A DNA stretch of 64,000 nucleotides, taken from assembly GCA_949318235.1 (NCBI GenBank), contig OX439133.1:13958757-14022756 (forward strand), read 5' to 3'. Below the pieces are notes generated by a model that was not told the DNA's origin, searched no databases, and saw only the letters and a program-made list of their open reading frames with translations. This stretch comes from Ecdyonurus torrentis (lineage: Eukaryota; Arthropoda; Insecta; Ephemeroptera; Heptageniidae). Position numbers and translations under genes: made by a program. Positions 1 to 12,818 of this stretch are shown here, piece after piece; positions within the stretch are counted from its first letter, which is position 1, and each line of letters begins with the position of its first letter.

Positions 1-1098
1 TTTTTTTTTTTTTTTTGTGTGATTGATAAAAGGTGTTAGTTAGTTTTATTGACATTGAAGATAAAGATAATTTTTGTGATGATTAGGAATGTGTTAAAAA
101 ATAAAAATAAATAAAAATGGGATAAGGGGGTAGGAATAGTTGTAATACATCCAATAATATCTCGCGCCCATCTTTTGTTATCAAGTTTGGATTTTAAAAA
201 AAAAAAAAAAAAAAAAAGCTATTGAGCCAGCTATTAAATAATAAGTGAAAGTTTATGAATTTATAATAGAGCCTTATTGTTCAAAATAAAAAAGTTACGT
301 ATTCAAAAAATATTTTAAGAGATTAACGTTGAACCTATAAGAATATAGTAAGCCTACATAGTTAAGAAAGTGTAGGAGTACTTGGCTTAACATTAAATAT
401 AGGTATTATATTCTTTCATATTGCATAATAAAACCAATTTTATATAAGAGAAAATTAAGAAAAAAAAATCAAGGCTTGCGGATATTTTGTAAAATAATTG
501 TACTTTTGCAGGTTTTACTTTTTTTTTTTTTTTTTATTATTTTATTGTTGTTGAACTTTTAGAGTTTGGGGGTTAATTTGTATTTTGGGATTAAATATGG
601 CATGAGTATTTATTGTTGTTTTGTGTGGCATGAAGAATGTTGGGTGTCTAATAATTAAAAGCTACTCCAGCTTTTATTATAAGGTTCATTTTTTTATTAG
701 AAAATAATAAACAATGGCCTCAACTAAAAGTGTGAGATATCTGTTACCTGCTTCCAAGCTGCATTCATATGGCAACTGTGTTTTGTCTACAACTTAATTG
801 CATTAAGGAAATGGGTCACTGACTTTAAGGATTGTATTTTTTATAACTTTTCTCTACAGCTTGTGACAAGACAAACATTTATTTAAAAAAACCTTAAATC
901 AACCTAACTTTGGTTTAGAAAAAAAAAAATGGCAAATTTACAAAATAGATTTAAAAAAAATGGTTCAGTGGGGAAGAAGAAGAAGAAGAAGAAGAAGAAG
1001 AAGAAAAAAAAAATCAAAGTACTAGCACATGATTTTGAGTTTCTGGCTTGATTCAACATATTTTCTTGTGTAGAAATGCAATAGCTATAACTCGGGTT

Positions 1099-1129
<31 letters not shown>

Positions 1130-1344
1130 AGTTTTTTAATGAGTTCTTCACTCATTGTGTTGAGATCATGTGTTTGGGATATATAATAACACAATAACTA
1201 CTAATAAAAAAATGCTGTCATATCGTATATACCTCTTCAAAGTAAAATTTGCTAGCTCTAAGAAACACACTGCCATATGAATGCCCCCCCCCCCCCCTCA
1301 ATAAGTTCAATATACTGTATTACTAATGTTATAATATTTGACAG
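1..1344. other. Upstream/intronic stretch, no supported exon
   Basis: AT-rich sequence with A/T runs (near 199-218, 1102-1129), a short GAA-type microsatellite (about 976-1003) and a run of 14 C at about 1284-1297. It probably belongs to an intron of the CHTOP gene that follows, because the first recognisable CHTOP exon begins at a splice acceptor and not at a start codon. I searched for the conserved CHTOP N-terminus and did not find it. Confidence 0.5.
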
Positions 1345-2381
1345 CGTAACATGCGTCAACGTGTTGGCCTGGCTGCTGCTGCTCCACAAATGAACGTGAA
1401 GGAACGTCTGACGTTGTCTCCTCGTGCCAGGTTGGGCTGGCGTGGTCGTGGTGGCATGACCAGGGGACAGCAGCGTGGTAACGTGCAGCAACGTGGACTG
1501 CAACTGAGAGGTGAGGCTTACCTTTAAATACCTGGTGACTGGGGAAATTTTGTACTGTTTTACTAAAGTGGGGCACAGTCAAAAATTAAATTTTGCAGTG
1601 TTTAAATGGGAATACTATAATAAATATATGAGAGTGGGTGTTGAAGCAACCAAGAACTAGACCACATAAAACAGCATGTTCTTTTAATGATCAAACACAA
1701 AATGTGACTCCAAAACTGATGACCATTTTTACCAGAATGTAAATATAGCCCTGCCCGATTATATAGCCCTGCCACCAAAACCCAAGTTTAAAAGACTATA
1801 TTAGTCAAGATGGTAACTAAAAACTCTATGTTGTTAGTATTTTAATCTAATTATGTACTACACAAATTAACATATTATGTTATTATATTTATTATATATT
1901 TGTATGTAAGAAAAATGTACACATGTTTTTGTGTTTAATAAACAAATAAAAAAAATATAGCCCCACAAGAGAGTGAAGTGAACATACTGTAAAGTATGCA
2001 ATTCAAGTGAATATTTCTATTTCTGACGTCAGAAACATGCAAAATTTAGGGTAAAAATGTTGTGCAGGTTGCATAAGTTGAAATTTTCTTATCACTGCTA
2101 CGGAGCTACAGTTTGGTTTTGAGACAAACTAAAGTTATGTATGTAAATCCCATCAAGTGTTTTGTGATTTAAATGCTTATGTTTTCTTCTTGTGTATGCC
2201 TTCAATTAAATTGTGTTGATGTTATGTTTTAGGGCGTGGTCAAGGTCAGCAACGCAGAGGTCAAGGTCAAATCATTCAACGTATTGGAGGAGGTCCGGTC
2301 ATGCTCAACTCCATGAGGAGTGCAGGAAACTTCAGGCAGAGGGGGCAAAACAGAAGTAAGTTATTGATAGTAATGTTGGTG

Positions 2382-2426
<45 letters not shown>

Positions 2427-2649
2427 CCTTTAATTTTGCTTTAAAAAAGAAAGTTAACCTATAGTTTTTTTTATCAAGTATCAAGTCAATGTAATAAATA
2501 TTGATACAATATTAAGTAAACATTTTATTGCATATTTAAAAACAGGGATGAGTTTATTATGTAGGTATTTAAAAAATAAAAAAATTTAAACATTGCAAAA
2601 TGACAAAAAAATATTATATTAATTTATCAAAAAAATGAGAATGAACCTT

Positions 2650-2681
<32 letters not shown>

Positions 2682-4420
2682 ATTACAAAATCATACATGA
2701 ATCAATTTGGAATAATTCCCAAATTTAGAATTTGTAATAAAACATGCTAAGGTGTTCGTCATTATCAGTTATGAAAGTGTCTTAATTTGAAATTTTGGTT
2801 TCATTTTGGACCCTTTTTTTTATATATGATTGTATTGTTTCATTCCCATCAGAATGTCAATTTCCGTGACTGTAAAATAAAACTAATGAAATGTTATATT
2901 TTCAGTGGTTCAGCATGGTGGTGGCTACTTTCTCTACAGAGGCACTGGCTTCTCATTCAACAACAGGTAAATATAAACTTGTAATAACATACATAATGTT
3001 GAACGTATGGTAGGCAGTAGAGTTGAAAAAAACTATGGACTGTGTGTTTTAGTTCAATAGGGGTGTGGCCACTTAGCCGAGAAAGGATTGTCCTATACTG
3101 ATAGCTTTGGAGAGCTCACTAATTATTTATTTACTCAAGCTGTATGTACGATATAATTGATTTAAAAACTTTAAGGTGTTAGGTACACATAAAAATTATA
3201 TCCAAGGTGCATCAACGTCTCTGTGCCACTTATATTAAAAGTTGGAATCCAATTCAATCTCTGCTAGCAAAGCAATCCTTTCTCGGCTCATGCTCATTTG
3301 TTTCAGTGTTGCCGAGTCTTTTTTTTTTTTTTTTTTTTTTTTTCCTCTTATGGTACTTATAAAGTATTTGTTTTGCTGGATATAAATTGCATAGATAGAA
3401 TTATTGGGGTGACTTTGGCCTGCTGGGGCCAAAATAGTGCAAAAAGCATCTATTTAGTTTTTTTTTTTTTTTTTTTCATGTTTTTACAAACTTACGTTTG
3501 GGAGTACATAATTTTTGAAAATGACTCCAAATTCACCCAACTATACTAAAGAACCGTAACAAAAAAAAATAATTCTACCTTATGATTTAGGCAGAGCTGT
3601 AATATATAAAGAAGATTAGCAGATTAGAATACATTGCAGGGTAGTAAACTTGACTAATTCAATCAATTTAAAAGAGATTGTGTGGGGTAGCCAATCAGAA
3701 TGCTAGAAATGTTGGGTACTTTTATTGGACTTTTCAAAACTCACTGGCAAACTTTTTGTCTCTTTGTAAAGTTTTCTACTCTTGACGGTATAGTAGGAAA
3801 AATAAATAAAATAGTTGCTGTGTGTTTAACTAATGGTGACCCTCAATAAGTTCCTGAAACGTAAAAAATTCCATTTCATCCGTCCTGTATCCAAGCTAAA
3901 TGCCTCTTATTATTTCAGGCGTGGTCGTGGCAACTTCAGTCCACGTATGCGTGGAGGTCAACAACAACAACAACAAGTTCAAGGTCAGCAAGGTCAGCAA
4001 CGTCGAGGTCAACGTGGTCAGGGAGGTCAACGTGGAGGTCGAGGACAACGAGGCCCACGTCGTCAACAACAACAACAGCGAGCAGCTGTACCCACCAAGG
4101 ACGAGTTAGACTCTCAACTTGATGAGTACATGTCAAGTACGTAGGCAAGTAGTCGCAACGTTCTTACTATTTTTTATATGTCGTCAAGTAGTAAGCTTTT
4201 ACTGAACATCACACTACATGTACTTATGTATTTTGCTCAAATATGATGCAGAAACTCACTCCCAAGTGTATGCATCACAGAAAATTGTGGTATTTCTTGT
4301 GAAAATACCTAACAAGTAAAACCATGTCTTGTTTTAACATATTTATATCATTCAAGACTTTGCTTGCAGACAAACAATCAAAATTAATTGATAATCTCAA
4401 AATAAATTTCTTTTGTCAAA

Positions 4421-4468
<48 letters not shown>

Positions 4469-5209
4469 GGATGATTGGAAAAACTAATGATTGGAGCATT
4501 AGTATTGTGAGGTTCAGTAAAGCATCCCCTTCCCCATATTGCCTGGTAGCATGATGTATCCTTGTAGTGCCTATATTGTCCAATGTCCATATGGCCTGCG
4601 GAAAAAAAAAAAAAAAAAAATCTAGGGTAATCTTTTTTTTTTTTTTTCTTCTTCTTCTTCTTTTCTTCTTCTCCCAAGGTGTAGTGAACTATGGGACTCT
4701 CTTCACTAGGGTAATTTTTTGGTTTTCTCCTAGTCTTTTCTTTGCAATTTATCATACCTAACCACGATGGTTTACTTTTCTTCAGGGTGTATCCGCATGA
4801 CGTAATACTTAATGCACTTGGAGGCCATACTGGAGTAGTGCATAACATTGCTCAGCATAGGACAAACTTCATTTAAGCCAATTTTCTTTGGGAAATCAGT
4901 TAATTTTAGTTATTGTTATTTTTCTCACATACTTGAGATACTAATTCAACATATTTACAACATCAATGCTTTCAAAAATATTACATAGTGTTTTTAAACT
5001 GGCAAAATGACCTATTTTCCTATGCCACCCATGTTATTGAGTTATCCATCATGGCGTCGACTTTAACATGAATGCATACACCCTTGAGGATTAACCTGAG
5101 ACGAGATAGTACCTTTTTTTTTTATTATTATTATTTTAATTATCAGCATAACTACTAATAGCCTGTGCACCAAATTTTAAATAATTAATTTCTCCATCAG
5201 ATTTTTAGG

Positions 5210-5241
<32 letters not shown>

Positions 5242-5503
5242 TAAGCCTAAACTGGAAAACATAGGATGCCCTGTGCTCACCATGTTATTTTTTTCCCTAC
5301 ATAACCAATAGACAGATCAATTTGAAATTTGGTACACATGCTGTTGAAGGCTTACTAATGCTGGAAAAAAAAAATGCATGATGAGGTTAATCATCCTAAT
5401 ATCTTAATAAAAAAGGTCACATTTTTAACCTATGTCTTAATTTTCAGGTACAAAAGCAGTGTTGGATAAAGAACTGGATCAATACATGAGTATCGCAGAA
5501 TGA
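1345..5503 (+). CDS. CHTOP: CHTOP (chromatin target of PRMT1) homologue, 5' partial
   Basis: Five exons, phases consistent: 1345-1510, 2233-2355, 2906-2966, 3919-4136, 5448-5503 (stop TGA 5501-5503). CHTOP is a nuclear Arg/Gly-rich RNA-binding protein; in vertebrates it is methylated by PRMT1 and works with the TREX mRNA-export complex. Visible here: an N-proximal segment with NVKERLTLSPRARLGWRGRG, long RG/RGG and Gln-rich stretches (GQQRRGQ, RGGRGQRGPRRQ), and the diagnostic C-terminus with two copies of the LDxxLDxYM module (TKDELDSQLDEYMSS, then TKAVLDKELDQYMS), as in vertebrate CHTOP. The last intron splits a Ser codon between the two modules. The third exon (61 nt) encodes a Gly/aromatic patch (HGGGYFLYRGTGFSFNNR) that I do not recognise from vertebrate CHTOP. 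The N-terminal exons are missing: the first exon listed opens at an acceptor (TTGACAG). Identification is secure from the C-terminus; the partial state is inferred. Confidence 0.9.
1640..2220. repeat. Dispersed repeat in CHTOP intron 1 (family W)
   Basis: Segments recur elsewhere in the window. The stretch around 1650-1780 (ACCAGAATGT...TAGCC) resembles 44485-44680, and CCCATCAAGTGTTTTGTG near 2148 recurs at about 28975. I infer one dispersed family. Its ends are not defined. Confidence 0.45.
3055..3320 (+). repeat. Dispersed repeat X, copy 1 (CHTOP intron 3)
   Basis: Contains GCCGAGAAAGGATTG on the left and CAATCCTTTCTCGGC on the right, an inverted pair, with ACTCAAGCTGTA and GGTGTTAGGTACACATAAAA between. 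The same elements occur in reverse order and strand at about 53960-54240, so this is a mobile repeat with terminal inverted repeats. Confidence 0.6.
4785..5083 (+). mobile_element. MITE family E, copy 1 (CHTOP last intron)
   Basis: Starts GGGTGTATCCGCATGACGT and ends ATGCATACACCC, so GGGTGTAT is the inverted terminus. The interior (ACATTGCTCAGCATAGGACA, CAACATATTTACA) recurs in reverse orientation at 28670-28962 and, decayed, at about 10010-10262. No transposase reading frame, hence non-autonomous. Confidence 0.7.
5137..5365 (+). mobile_element. Inverted-repeat element family CC, copy 1
   Basis: GTGCACCAAATTTTAAA on the left is mirrored by TTTGAAATTTGGTACACA on the right, with an internal A run. 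The same arrangement occurs at about 40003-40200. Terminal bases are uncertain. Confidence 0.5.
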
Positions 5504-5825
5504 AACGATGACGACAACAATACCGATGTTTCTTCATACGTGTGTTTTTGTTATGTTTTGTTCCTTGCTACTACGACTGAACATTTTCACATTTATTTTA
5601 AAACAAGAAAAAAGAAAAGAAAGAAAAAAGCCATTTTGTCATTGTATATAAAAAATAATTTTTAATTATTATTTCATGTTGTATATTTTAAGATTTTTTT
5701 TTTATTATTGTAATTCTGATATAATAATAATAATAATATATTAATTTTTTTTTTGTCATTTATGATCTTTATTATTAATACTCTATTTGTCTATAATATA
5801 GAAATATTATTGTAGAAATAATATT

Positions 5826-5831
5826 AATAAA
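5826..5831 (+). promoter_or_regulatory. Candidate poly(A) signal of CHTOP
   Basis: AATAAA lies 323 nt after the CHTOP stop, in AT-rich 3' sequence. Other near-matches exist, so the actual cleavage site is unknown. Confidence 0.35.
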
Positions 5832-5922
5832 TGTATTTAGTTTTTATTGTCTATACCTATATTATAATATACTATATGTATAAATATAATTGGAGTTTAC
5901 TTATTTTATATACATTCCTTAC

Positions 5923-6306
5923 TTAAAGCGACACACAACCCTAAAAATAAGTATTTTTTGTTCTTTCCTAAAACAATTCAATAGTAATCAGTCGTTTATT
6001 TGACTTTTCTAGTCCGCGGGATAAGCGAGCCCCGCGAGGGTAATGATATAATATAGAGTACACGCCCCTCTACTATGAGTGTAAAAAATTTGTACCCCCT
6101 GCTGTACCTGGTAAGCTTACCTGTGAAGGTGTACAGATTTTTTACTCACACAGTAAAGGAAATCTCTGACGTCAGAGATTTCCTCTTTACCCTCGCGGGG
6201 CTTGCTTATTCCGCGGGCTGGAAAGTCAAATAAACGACTAATTTCTATTGAATTACTTGAGAATAGAACAAAAAATACTTATTTTTAGGGTTGTGTATCA
6301 CTTTAA
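5923..6306. mobile_element. TTAA-flanked MITE family A, copy 1
   Basis: Flanked by TTAA at 5923-5926 and 6303-6306. The termini match over more than 100 bp: left AGCGACACACAACCC, right (reverse complement) AGTGATACACAACCC, both continuing TAAAAATAAGTATTTTTT and further to a CCGCGGGATAAGC segment. The middle has another small palindrome centred on TCTGACGTCAGA. No coding capacity. TTAA duplication is the hallmark of piggyBac-type transposition, so I infer a non-autonomous piggyBac-like element. Confidence 0.8.
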
Positions 6307-6388
6307 CATACCTAAATATTGAATAAGCTTATATTTTAATAATAGAAATTAGTAGGTAGCGATTAGAGCACGCTGGATTGAAAATTAT

Positions 6389-6721
6389 TTAAGGGAGTTG
6401 GGTACCAACCTTATATCTCAAAAACTAGAAGTGTTTTGGGTCTAAATTTGGTGTCATTGTGTAGCTAAGGGTCACACCTAGCCGAGATAAAAATTTCAAG
6501 ATGTTTGACCGTCCCGAAAAAAAGAATATTAAAATTAACATTGGGCTTTATAGGCTAAAAATTTCAAAAAAATCCTTTAAAATTAATTTGCACGGTGAGC
6601 CCCCTAAATTTTTGTATATTTGAAATTGTCTCAAGCTGAAGTATTCTTGTGAAAAATGTTAAATTTTTTAGACCAGAAAAGTTTGAGTCTATTGGCTGAC
6701 GTCGCTCCCCTACTCCCTTAA
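6389..6721 (+). mobile_element. TTAA-flanked MITE family C, copy 1
   Basis: TTAA at 6389-6392 and 6718-6721. Left end GGGAGTTGGGTACC, right end CTACTCCC. The same element lies in opposite orientation at 38652-38992. The head (TTAAGGG...ATATCTCAAAAACTAG) and the interior AAATTAACATTGGGCTTTAT resemble family B, so B and C are probably related. Confidence 0.75.
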
Positions 6722-7305
6722 ATGCATACATTTTTTTATTTAATTGGGATTTGGAACCAAATGATTAGTGTAATGAGTGCTAGATATTACTTATTCCTTA
6801 TTGGGGGCATAATCCTAGCTGTGTTGTCAAATTTCTAAGAACTTCAAGTTCCTTAATTATAATACCTTGTATCAACATTGGAAAAAATTACTATAACTAT
6901 AAAGAAATTCTAAAAAAAAATATATATATAATCTTGGAAAATATGGAATGTTGAATTTTTGAGAAAGTGAGTGAGTTGGGTTGGAAAATTAGTAAATATC
7001 TTTTTGGGAGAACAATTTTTGAAACTTATTGAAAAATGTTAAGATAAAGCGTAAAGGATTATTGCTCTATTTTCCACTCTGACCTTGAAACTTTTCTGAT
7101 CCCCTAATTATATGTTACTTTCTTAATTACAAATTTGACCCACAGTAGGCATATATTTACAACAAAATGTTTCCAAAAAAAAATTAAAAAAATTCACTTA
7201 TACTTCAGCTATGTGGAGATAAAAACAGAATGATGGAGCTCTAATTAGAACAAATAAGTTACAAGCAGTTTTAGTGATGCAAAGTCGGGATAATGCACTC
7301 TAAGA

Positions 7306-7811
7306 TTAAACACACTTAACCCTAAAAATAAGTTGTTGTTTTTATTCTTTTCTAAAACAATTATATATAGAAATGAGTTGTTTGTTTGACATTTCTAGCC
7401 TGCGGGAAAAACGAGCGCAGCAAGGGTAACGAAATATAGTATGGTCATTTTACTAAAAAATGAATTTCTATTTTCTATTGGCATATGGGAATAACATGTA
7501 TTTAGATAGAGTTTAACGGCAACTGAAATCTCCATCTGATTGCATTGAATGCCCATAAGCCAATAGAAATTCATTGTTTAGCTATACACGCCCCTCTACT
7601 GTGAAATTAAAATTTTTTACTCCTTGCTCTACCTGCTAAGCTTACCTGAGAAGGTGTACAGACTTTTTACTTACACAGTAGGGAGGAAATTACTACACAT
7701 CACATTTACACCTCACGGGGCTCACGTATCCCACAAGCTAGAAAAATCTAATAAAGGACTAATTTCTATTGAATTGTTCGTGGAATAATAAAAATATATC
7801 TATTTTTAGGG
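7306..7811. mobile_element. MITE family A, copy 2, carrying a nested hairpin
   Basis: Begins TTAA then CCCTAAAAATAAG, and ends TATTTTTAGGG. Compared with copy 1 it has an extra inverted-repeat block at about 7452-7588 (AATGAATTTCTATT... mirrored by AATAGAAATTCATTG), inserted before TACACGCCCC, which is continuous in copy 1. A family B element abuts its right end. Confidence 0.7.
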
Positions 7812-8136
7812 TTAAGGGTAGTATATAGATGGTTTGTATCTCAAAATTTAAAAAGAAAACTTCAAAACTTTATAATGCCATTTAAAAGTTAATAGTAACA
7901 GCTACCTATGATGAAATTTTCAGAACCCGTGACCATCAGATAAGAGAGAAAATAATTATTGAAATTAACATGGGCTCTTATGGAACTAAACGTCATGGTG
8001 ACCTCCCAATTTTTTTTTTTTTACATTTTTGAAGATACCATAAATCCTATCCTAATGTATCACTGTGCAAAATTTTAGATTTTTTTTCTTTACAATTTTT
8101 TAGTCAATTCCCGCAGTACCTAATTTCCCACCTTAA
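7812..8136 (+). mobile_element. TTAA-flanked MITE family B, copy 1
   Basis: TTAA at both ends. Head GGGTAGTATATAGATGG then TTTGTATCTCAAAA; interior TTAATAGTAACAGCTACC, CCCGTGACCATCAGATAAG and AACATGGGCTCTTATGG; tail CCGCAGTACCTAATTTCCCA. It recurs at 12819-13146, 19559-19680 (reverse, half), about 27469-27830 (interrupted) and 45898-46203. Confidence 0.75.
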
Positions 8137-8838
8137 TCACGTTTTTTTTTTTTTTTTTTTACTAAAATATTTTAATTTTATAAGAGGTAAAATTAAACTA
8201 CAAACATTATTAAAAAATGTACATCACTTTTATTATAATATAATTATTATTATAATTTACAATATTTTTTTATTTAATTTTTTATAATAATAATAATAAG
8301 TAATGAATACACCAGTAAAGTTTGATAGCATAAATAATAATAATAATAATGAGGAAAATTTTAATACTAAAAAAAAAAAAAAAAGATTATAATATTATTT
8401 TTTTACACAGCACAAATATTATATTTTACAATCAAAGACACATAGAAGGACTTTAAGAGAAAAAAAGTCCTGTTTTTTTTTATAAGCATTTTTTTTTTTA
8501 ATTTTCAAAACTGCCCTAAAGAACACACGAGATAGAAGTTTTTTATATTATAATAATGTAATAGAAAAAAAGCACAAAAAAAAAAAAAAAATGAAAAAAT
8601 GAAAAAAATTAAATATAATATTAACAATAATTATTAATTAATCAGTCAAACAGAACAAGCAAAATAATAAAGATAGAAGGCTTATTTATAGTTTTTTTTG
8701 AGGGGGGGGGGGACAATGAAATGTTTTAAGTTTTTTTTTTGTTAGAATTTTACATACTTTTTATAGGCGCTTATATGGAGGCGCTTAATTATATAACTTA
8801 ATAGTTATGTAATTCAATTTTTTTCTCCTTTTCATTAC

Positions 8839-9255
8839 TTAAGGGGGTAGGTGACCGACTGATATCTCGCAAACTAGACGGTCGCGAATTATTATATTAA
8901 CTCAAAGTAAAGAAGAGATGTTACTAAAAAGTTTAGCTACGACAAATATGTGAAAACATGATTAAATATTTAAATTATTCCACTTCCAAGATTACTCGCA
9001 ATTTTGGAAATTTAACGTTTAGCGGCAAATTTTAGTCCAATTAGAAACTTTTTTGAAATTAAAAATATTTTTAAAACTTTTTTCGAATCAAAACTTTTTT
9101 TTTTTTTTTTTTTTTTTTTTCAAATTCATTTAATTTTATTTAACATTATAGTATATTTTTTTCTGGATATAAATAATTTACAAATAATTATTGCGAAAAT
9201 ATAGTTCCCCTTTTGACCATTTTTTCGCACCAAATCGGTCACTGTCTTTATAATA
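8839..9255 (+). mobile_element. TTAA-associated MITE family D, copy 1
   Basis: Head TTAAGGGGGTAGGTGACCG then ATATCTCGCAAACTAGACGG. The opposite end contains ACCAAATCGGTCACTGTC. A reverse copy lies at 37348-37830 and a head-only fragment near 36605-36690. The right boundary is decayed. Confidence 0.6.
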
Positions 9256-9271
9256 AAAATACTCAAAAGAA

Positions 9272-9319
<48 letters not shown>

Positions 9320-10009
9320 ACGATAATAAAAGTTCAACTTGCATTTATATTATAATAAGGGACACTTTTTCGCTACTAAAATGAAGAAGAAAAATTGCTA
9401 TAAGAAAACGGGTAAAAAACATCTAAAAAGCACTCCAAATCATTGTCATTATATATTTTTTAAGAGCCCCCCAAAAAAAGCCTTCTATTTTTTAAACCAA
9501 TAAACATAACTCCACACAGTCTATTAACACACTTAAATTGATTTTTAAAGCCATTTTTTTTTTTGGCTTTAAATAAATTTGAGATATTTTCTCAAAAGAT
9601 ATTGAGTTGAGATACACATATAACTTTGTTAATGTATAATAATATGAAGAAACATAGGGAATGTACACAGAATAATAATTAAACCAAACAAATCTCCAAA
9701 TAAAAAGTAAGAAGAAAAAAAATATCCAACTTAAAATTAAAAACACAAAAATTAACATTTTTACATTTATAATTACTCGTCTTTTTTTTTTTTTTTTTTT
9801 TTTTTTCACTGGGAGTAAAAATTGCAAGAAATTACGTCCAAGAGCATACAGTATTTTTATTATGTATTCTAAAAGAATTTTATTGTTATTTTTAATTAAT
9901 TTATCCAACTTAATAAAGTTTAAATACAAGTTGTTTTTTTCCCCGAAGTTTCTTTGAAAGCATTTTGCACATCTTATAAAAACCAGTAGTATGTTCAGGA
10001 AAAATAGCT

Positions 10010-10262
10010 AAAATGCGCTTCGACGCCATACTGAAGCAAGGAATAACATTGCTCAGAGTAGGACAAATATATTTTTTGGCAGCAGTAAATCAGATTATTT
10101 TGTGTTATTATTTGTCTCGCATAATTGAAAATCTAATTCAACTTATTAAAAACTGCTCTCAAAAACAGTGCTAAGTATTTTTAAGCTGGCAAAATGAGTC
10201 ATTTTTGCCCATATACCAGCATATAATTATGGCATCAACTTTTATACAAATGCAACTATTCT
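10010..10262 (+). repeat. Decayed MITE family E, copy 2
   Basis: Aligns by eye with 4785-5083 (AACATTGCTCAGAGTAGGAC; TTTTTAAGCTGGCAAAATGA) but the GGGTGTAT termini are lost. Confidence 0.5.
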
Positions 10263-10323
10263 ATAATAAAAGTACTTGCCTCTTGTTGCAGCATTAAAAA
10301 AATAATTAAACAAAAAATTTCGA

Positions 10324-10361
<38 letters not shown>

Positions 10362-11122
10362 GGAATAAATTAATAAAAAAATGAAGTTCTTTTAGAAAAC
10401 TAATAATAAAAAAACTGCTTGGACATAATTAGAAAAAACAGTTAAAGCTTCATAAAACACACATTTTTCTTTTTCCCTCTAATTAATTTTTATACACAAT
10501 CACATTTAAATATTTTTGTTGCCTATAATATGCAAAAATGGGGTGATTTTTAAATTTGCATTGATATTATATTTGATTCCCACAACAAAAATATTTTTGA
10601 AGGGAAATATTTGAGCATATATTATGCTAATTTTCATATAATATATAATATATTTTTTTTGTTCTAATTACAAATAAAGGCCTCTAATTAAAAAATTACA
10701 ATTTGACTCAATATTAAGAGTCTAAAAAGACACACTTAATTATTGCCCATTAATAGTTTGGATTTTTTTTGTCTAATTATTATTATTATTGTAATTATAT
10801 AAGCTCAAAAAATTGGCTTTATTTATTTGAGTTAGTTTTTATTATTGTAAAGGACTAGTATACATGATTTTTTTTTTTTTAATTCATAAATATAGAGAGA
10901 GAATGATTTGAAATTAGTGTTTGAATATAAAGTGGGAGAGAAGCCACAAGATAAATACAAGCATAATTTACAATATTTTTTGTTTCTTTTATCAGAAAAA
11001 AAAAAAAGTTGAAGAATATATATCACACATATGTACATATTGATTTTTCAGACATTTATATTATTGGTAGGCATTGAATACTTTATTGGTACTTTTTTTT
11101 TGTAGTCTTTTTAAAGGAATAG

Positions 11123-11154
<32 letters not shown>

Positions 11155-12818
11155 TCAAAAAACTAGGAATTGATGTAAAAATGCCTTTTTTTTTTTTCCT
11201 CCCCTTGTATTTTATTAAATTTAAGATTTCACGAAGAAAAAGTTGTAAAATCAATAATTTCCTTTTAATTTCTTATTTGGGGATTTGAGCTTGATTTTGC
11301 TTTAAATAATAAAAAAAATCAATAAAAAAAATCGTATTTTTTTTATTAATTTTTTTATTTTTTTATTCTTCCCCAAACGTATTTCTTTCTGATTTTTTTT
11401 AATTTTAAGCGCAATTTAACTAAAAATAATAAGAATCCTTGTACTTTATAATATAGAATAATTAAAGTATTAAAGCCCAGTAACCCATAAAAAATTTAAC
11501 TTTTGCTTCAAAAAAAAAAAAAAAAAAAAAAAAAAAATAGAGCTATTATACCTGTTTTATTTTTTAGAAGTATGCAAAATTAAGACTATAGCCCTAAATA
11601 ATTCTTATTTTCAGCATTTTTTTTTTAAGTTTAAGCAAAACCTCACAAAGGTAGGGGGGGGGGGGACAACAACTGAAATACAATGTGACCACAAAAACCA
11701 CACATTTGAGCATTTTTATATCAATAATTTTTAAATATATATTTTTTTTTTACCTTTTAACTATTCCTTTAAAGACAATTAAAAAAACTGGGAACTACAA
11801 AGTGTGGCCAATAAAAATCATGTGATTTCCAATTGACCAATCAAGAGAATGCATTTTTTTAAAACACAATCTAGTAACCCAGCTATCTATTATAATTAAT
11901 TTTATTTATATATAAATATTAAGTTTTTTTATACATATAATTTTTTCTTCTTAAAAGCACATGTTTGGGGGGGGGGGGGTTACATTGTCAAAACAAAATG
12001 ATTTTTTCCCTTAATTATTTTACCATTAACGTTTTTTTTTATAATTTTTTTTCTTGCATTTTTTTTACACTTTTTTTTTTTACCAATTTCATATTTTTTT
12101 GAGACAAAATAACATATAACACAATATCTTCAATATAACATAACAAACACCGGGCATATTTAAAAACAACAAATTTGGGTTAAAAATTTGAACCCCATTG
12201 AAAGAAAAATAAAAGCACCAAAGTTTCACAAAATAAAAACATGAAAAAAAAAAAAAAAAAAAAAAAATCTCATTGCTGAGAAATTGATAATTTGATATTT
12301 ATTTTTTTTCATAATAAAAATTAACTAAAATTATAAAATATCAATAATTTTATGTAAGCTTAATTAGGAAGTCTTATTATTAACAGTTGGGATTTTTTTT
12401 TTTAATTTCAATTTTAGTAATGTATAATTTTGTACAGCAAATACTAAAAAAAAAAAAAAAAAAAAAATTATAATAATAATTATAATAAAAAAAATAAATA
12501 TTCTTTGCAATTTTTTTTCATTTTTTTTCAACTCGTATTGCATTAAAATAAACTCGGAAAAAAAAAAGTTGATATGACATTTTAAAAGTTTTACAATACG
12601 TACAGATTATTTGATGTAAAATTGCACTCAATTCCCTTAACAGAGACATAATAAATACTCCATAGGATTTAAAGAATAAAAATTTACATCACAGTTTCTG
12701 TACGATCATATCAATGCTATATAAACTTGTTGATTTTAAGATTAAAGTTAACCCATATTCTTGGTAAACCTAACCCATTATCTGTACTTTGCAATTTGCT
12801 CACATAAAACAGTACCAA

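Noticed and set aside
714..797. Possible CHTOP first exon starting ATGGCCTCAACT
   Set aside because: The translation does not resemble the CHTOP N-terminus, stops in frame, and has no convincing donor.
3833..3918. Extension of the fourth CHTOP exon upstream to an ATG
   Set aside because: An open frame continues there, but the TATTTCAG acceptor and the phase-2 junction with the previous exon explain the exon better.
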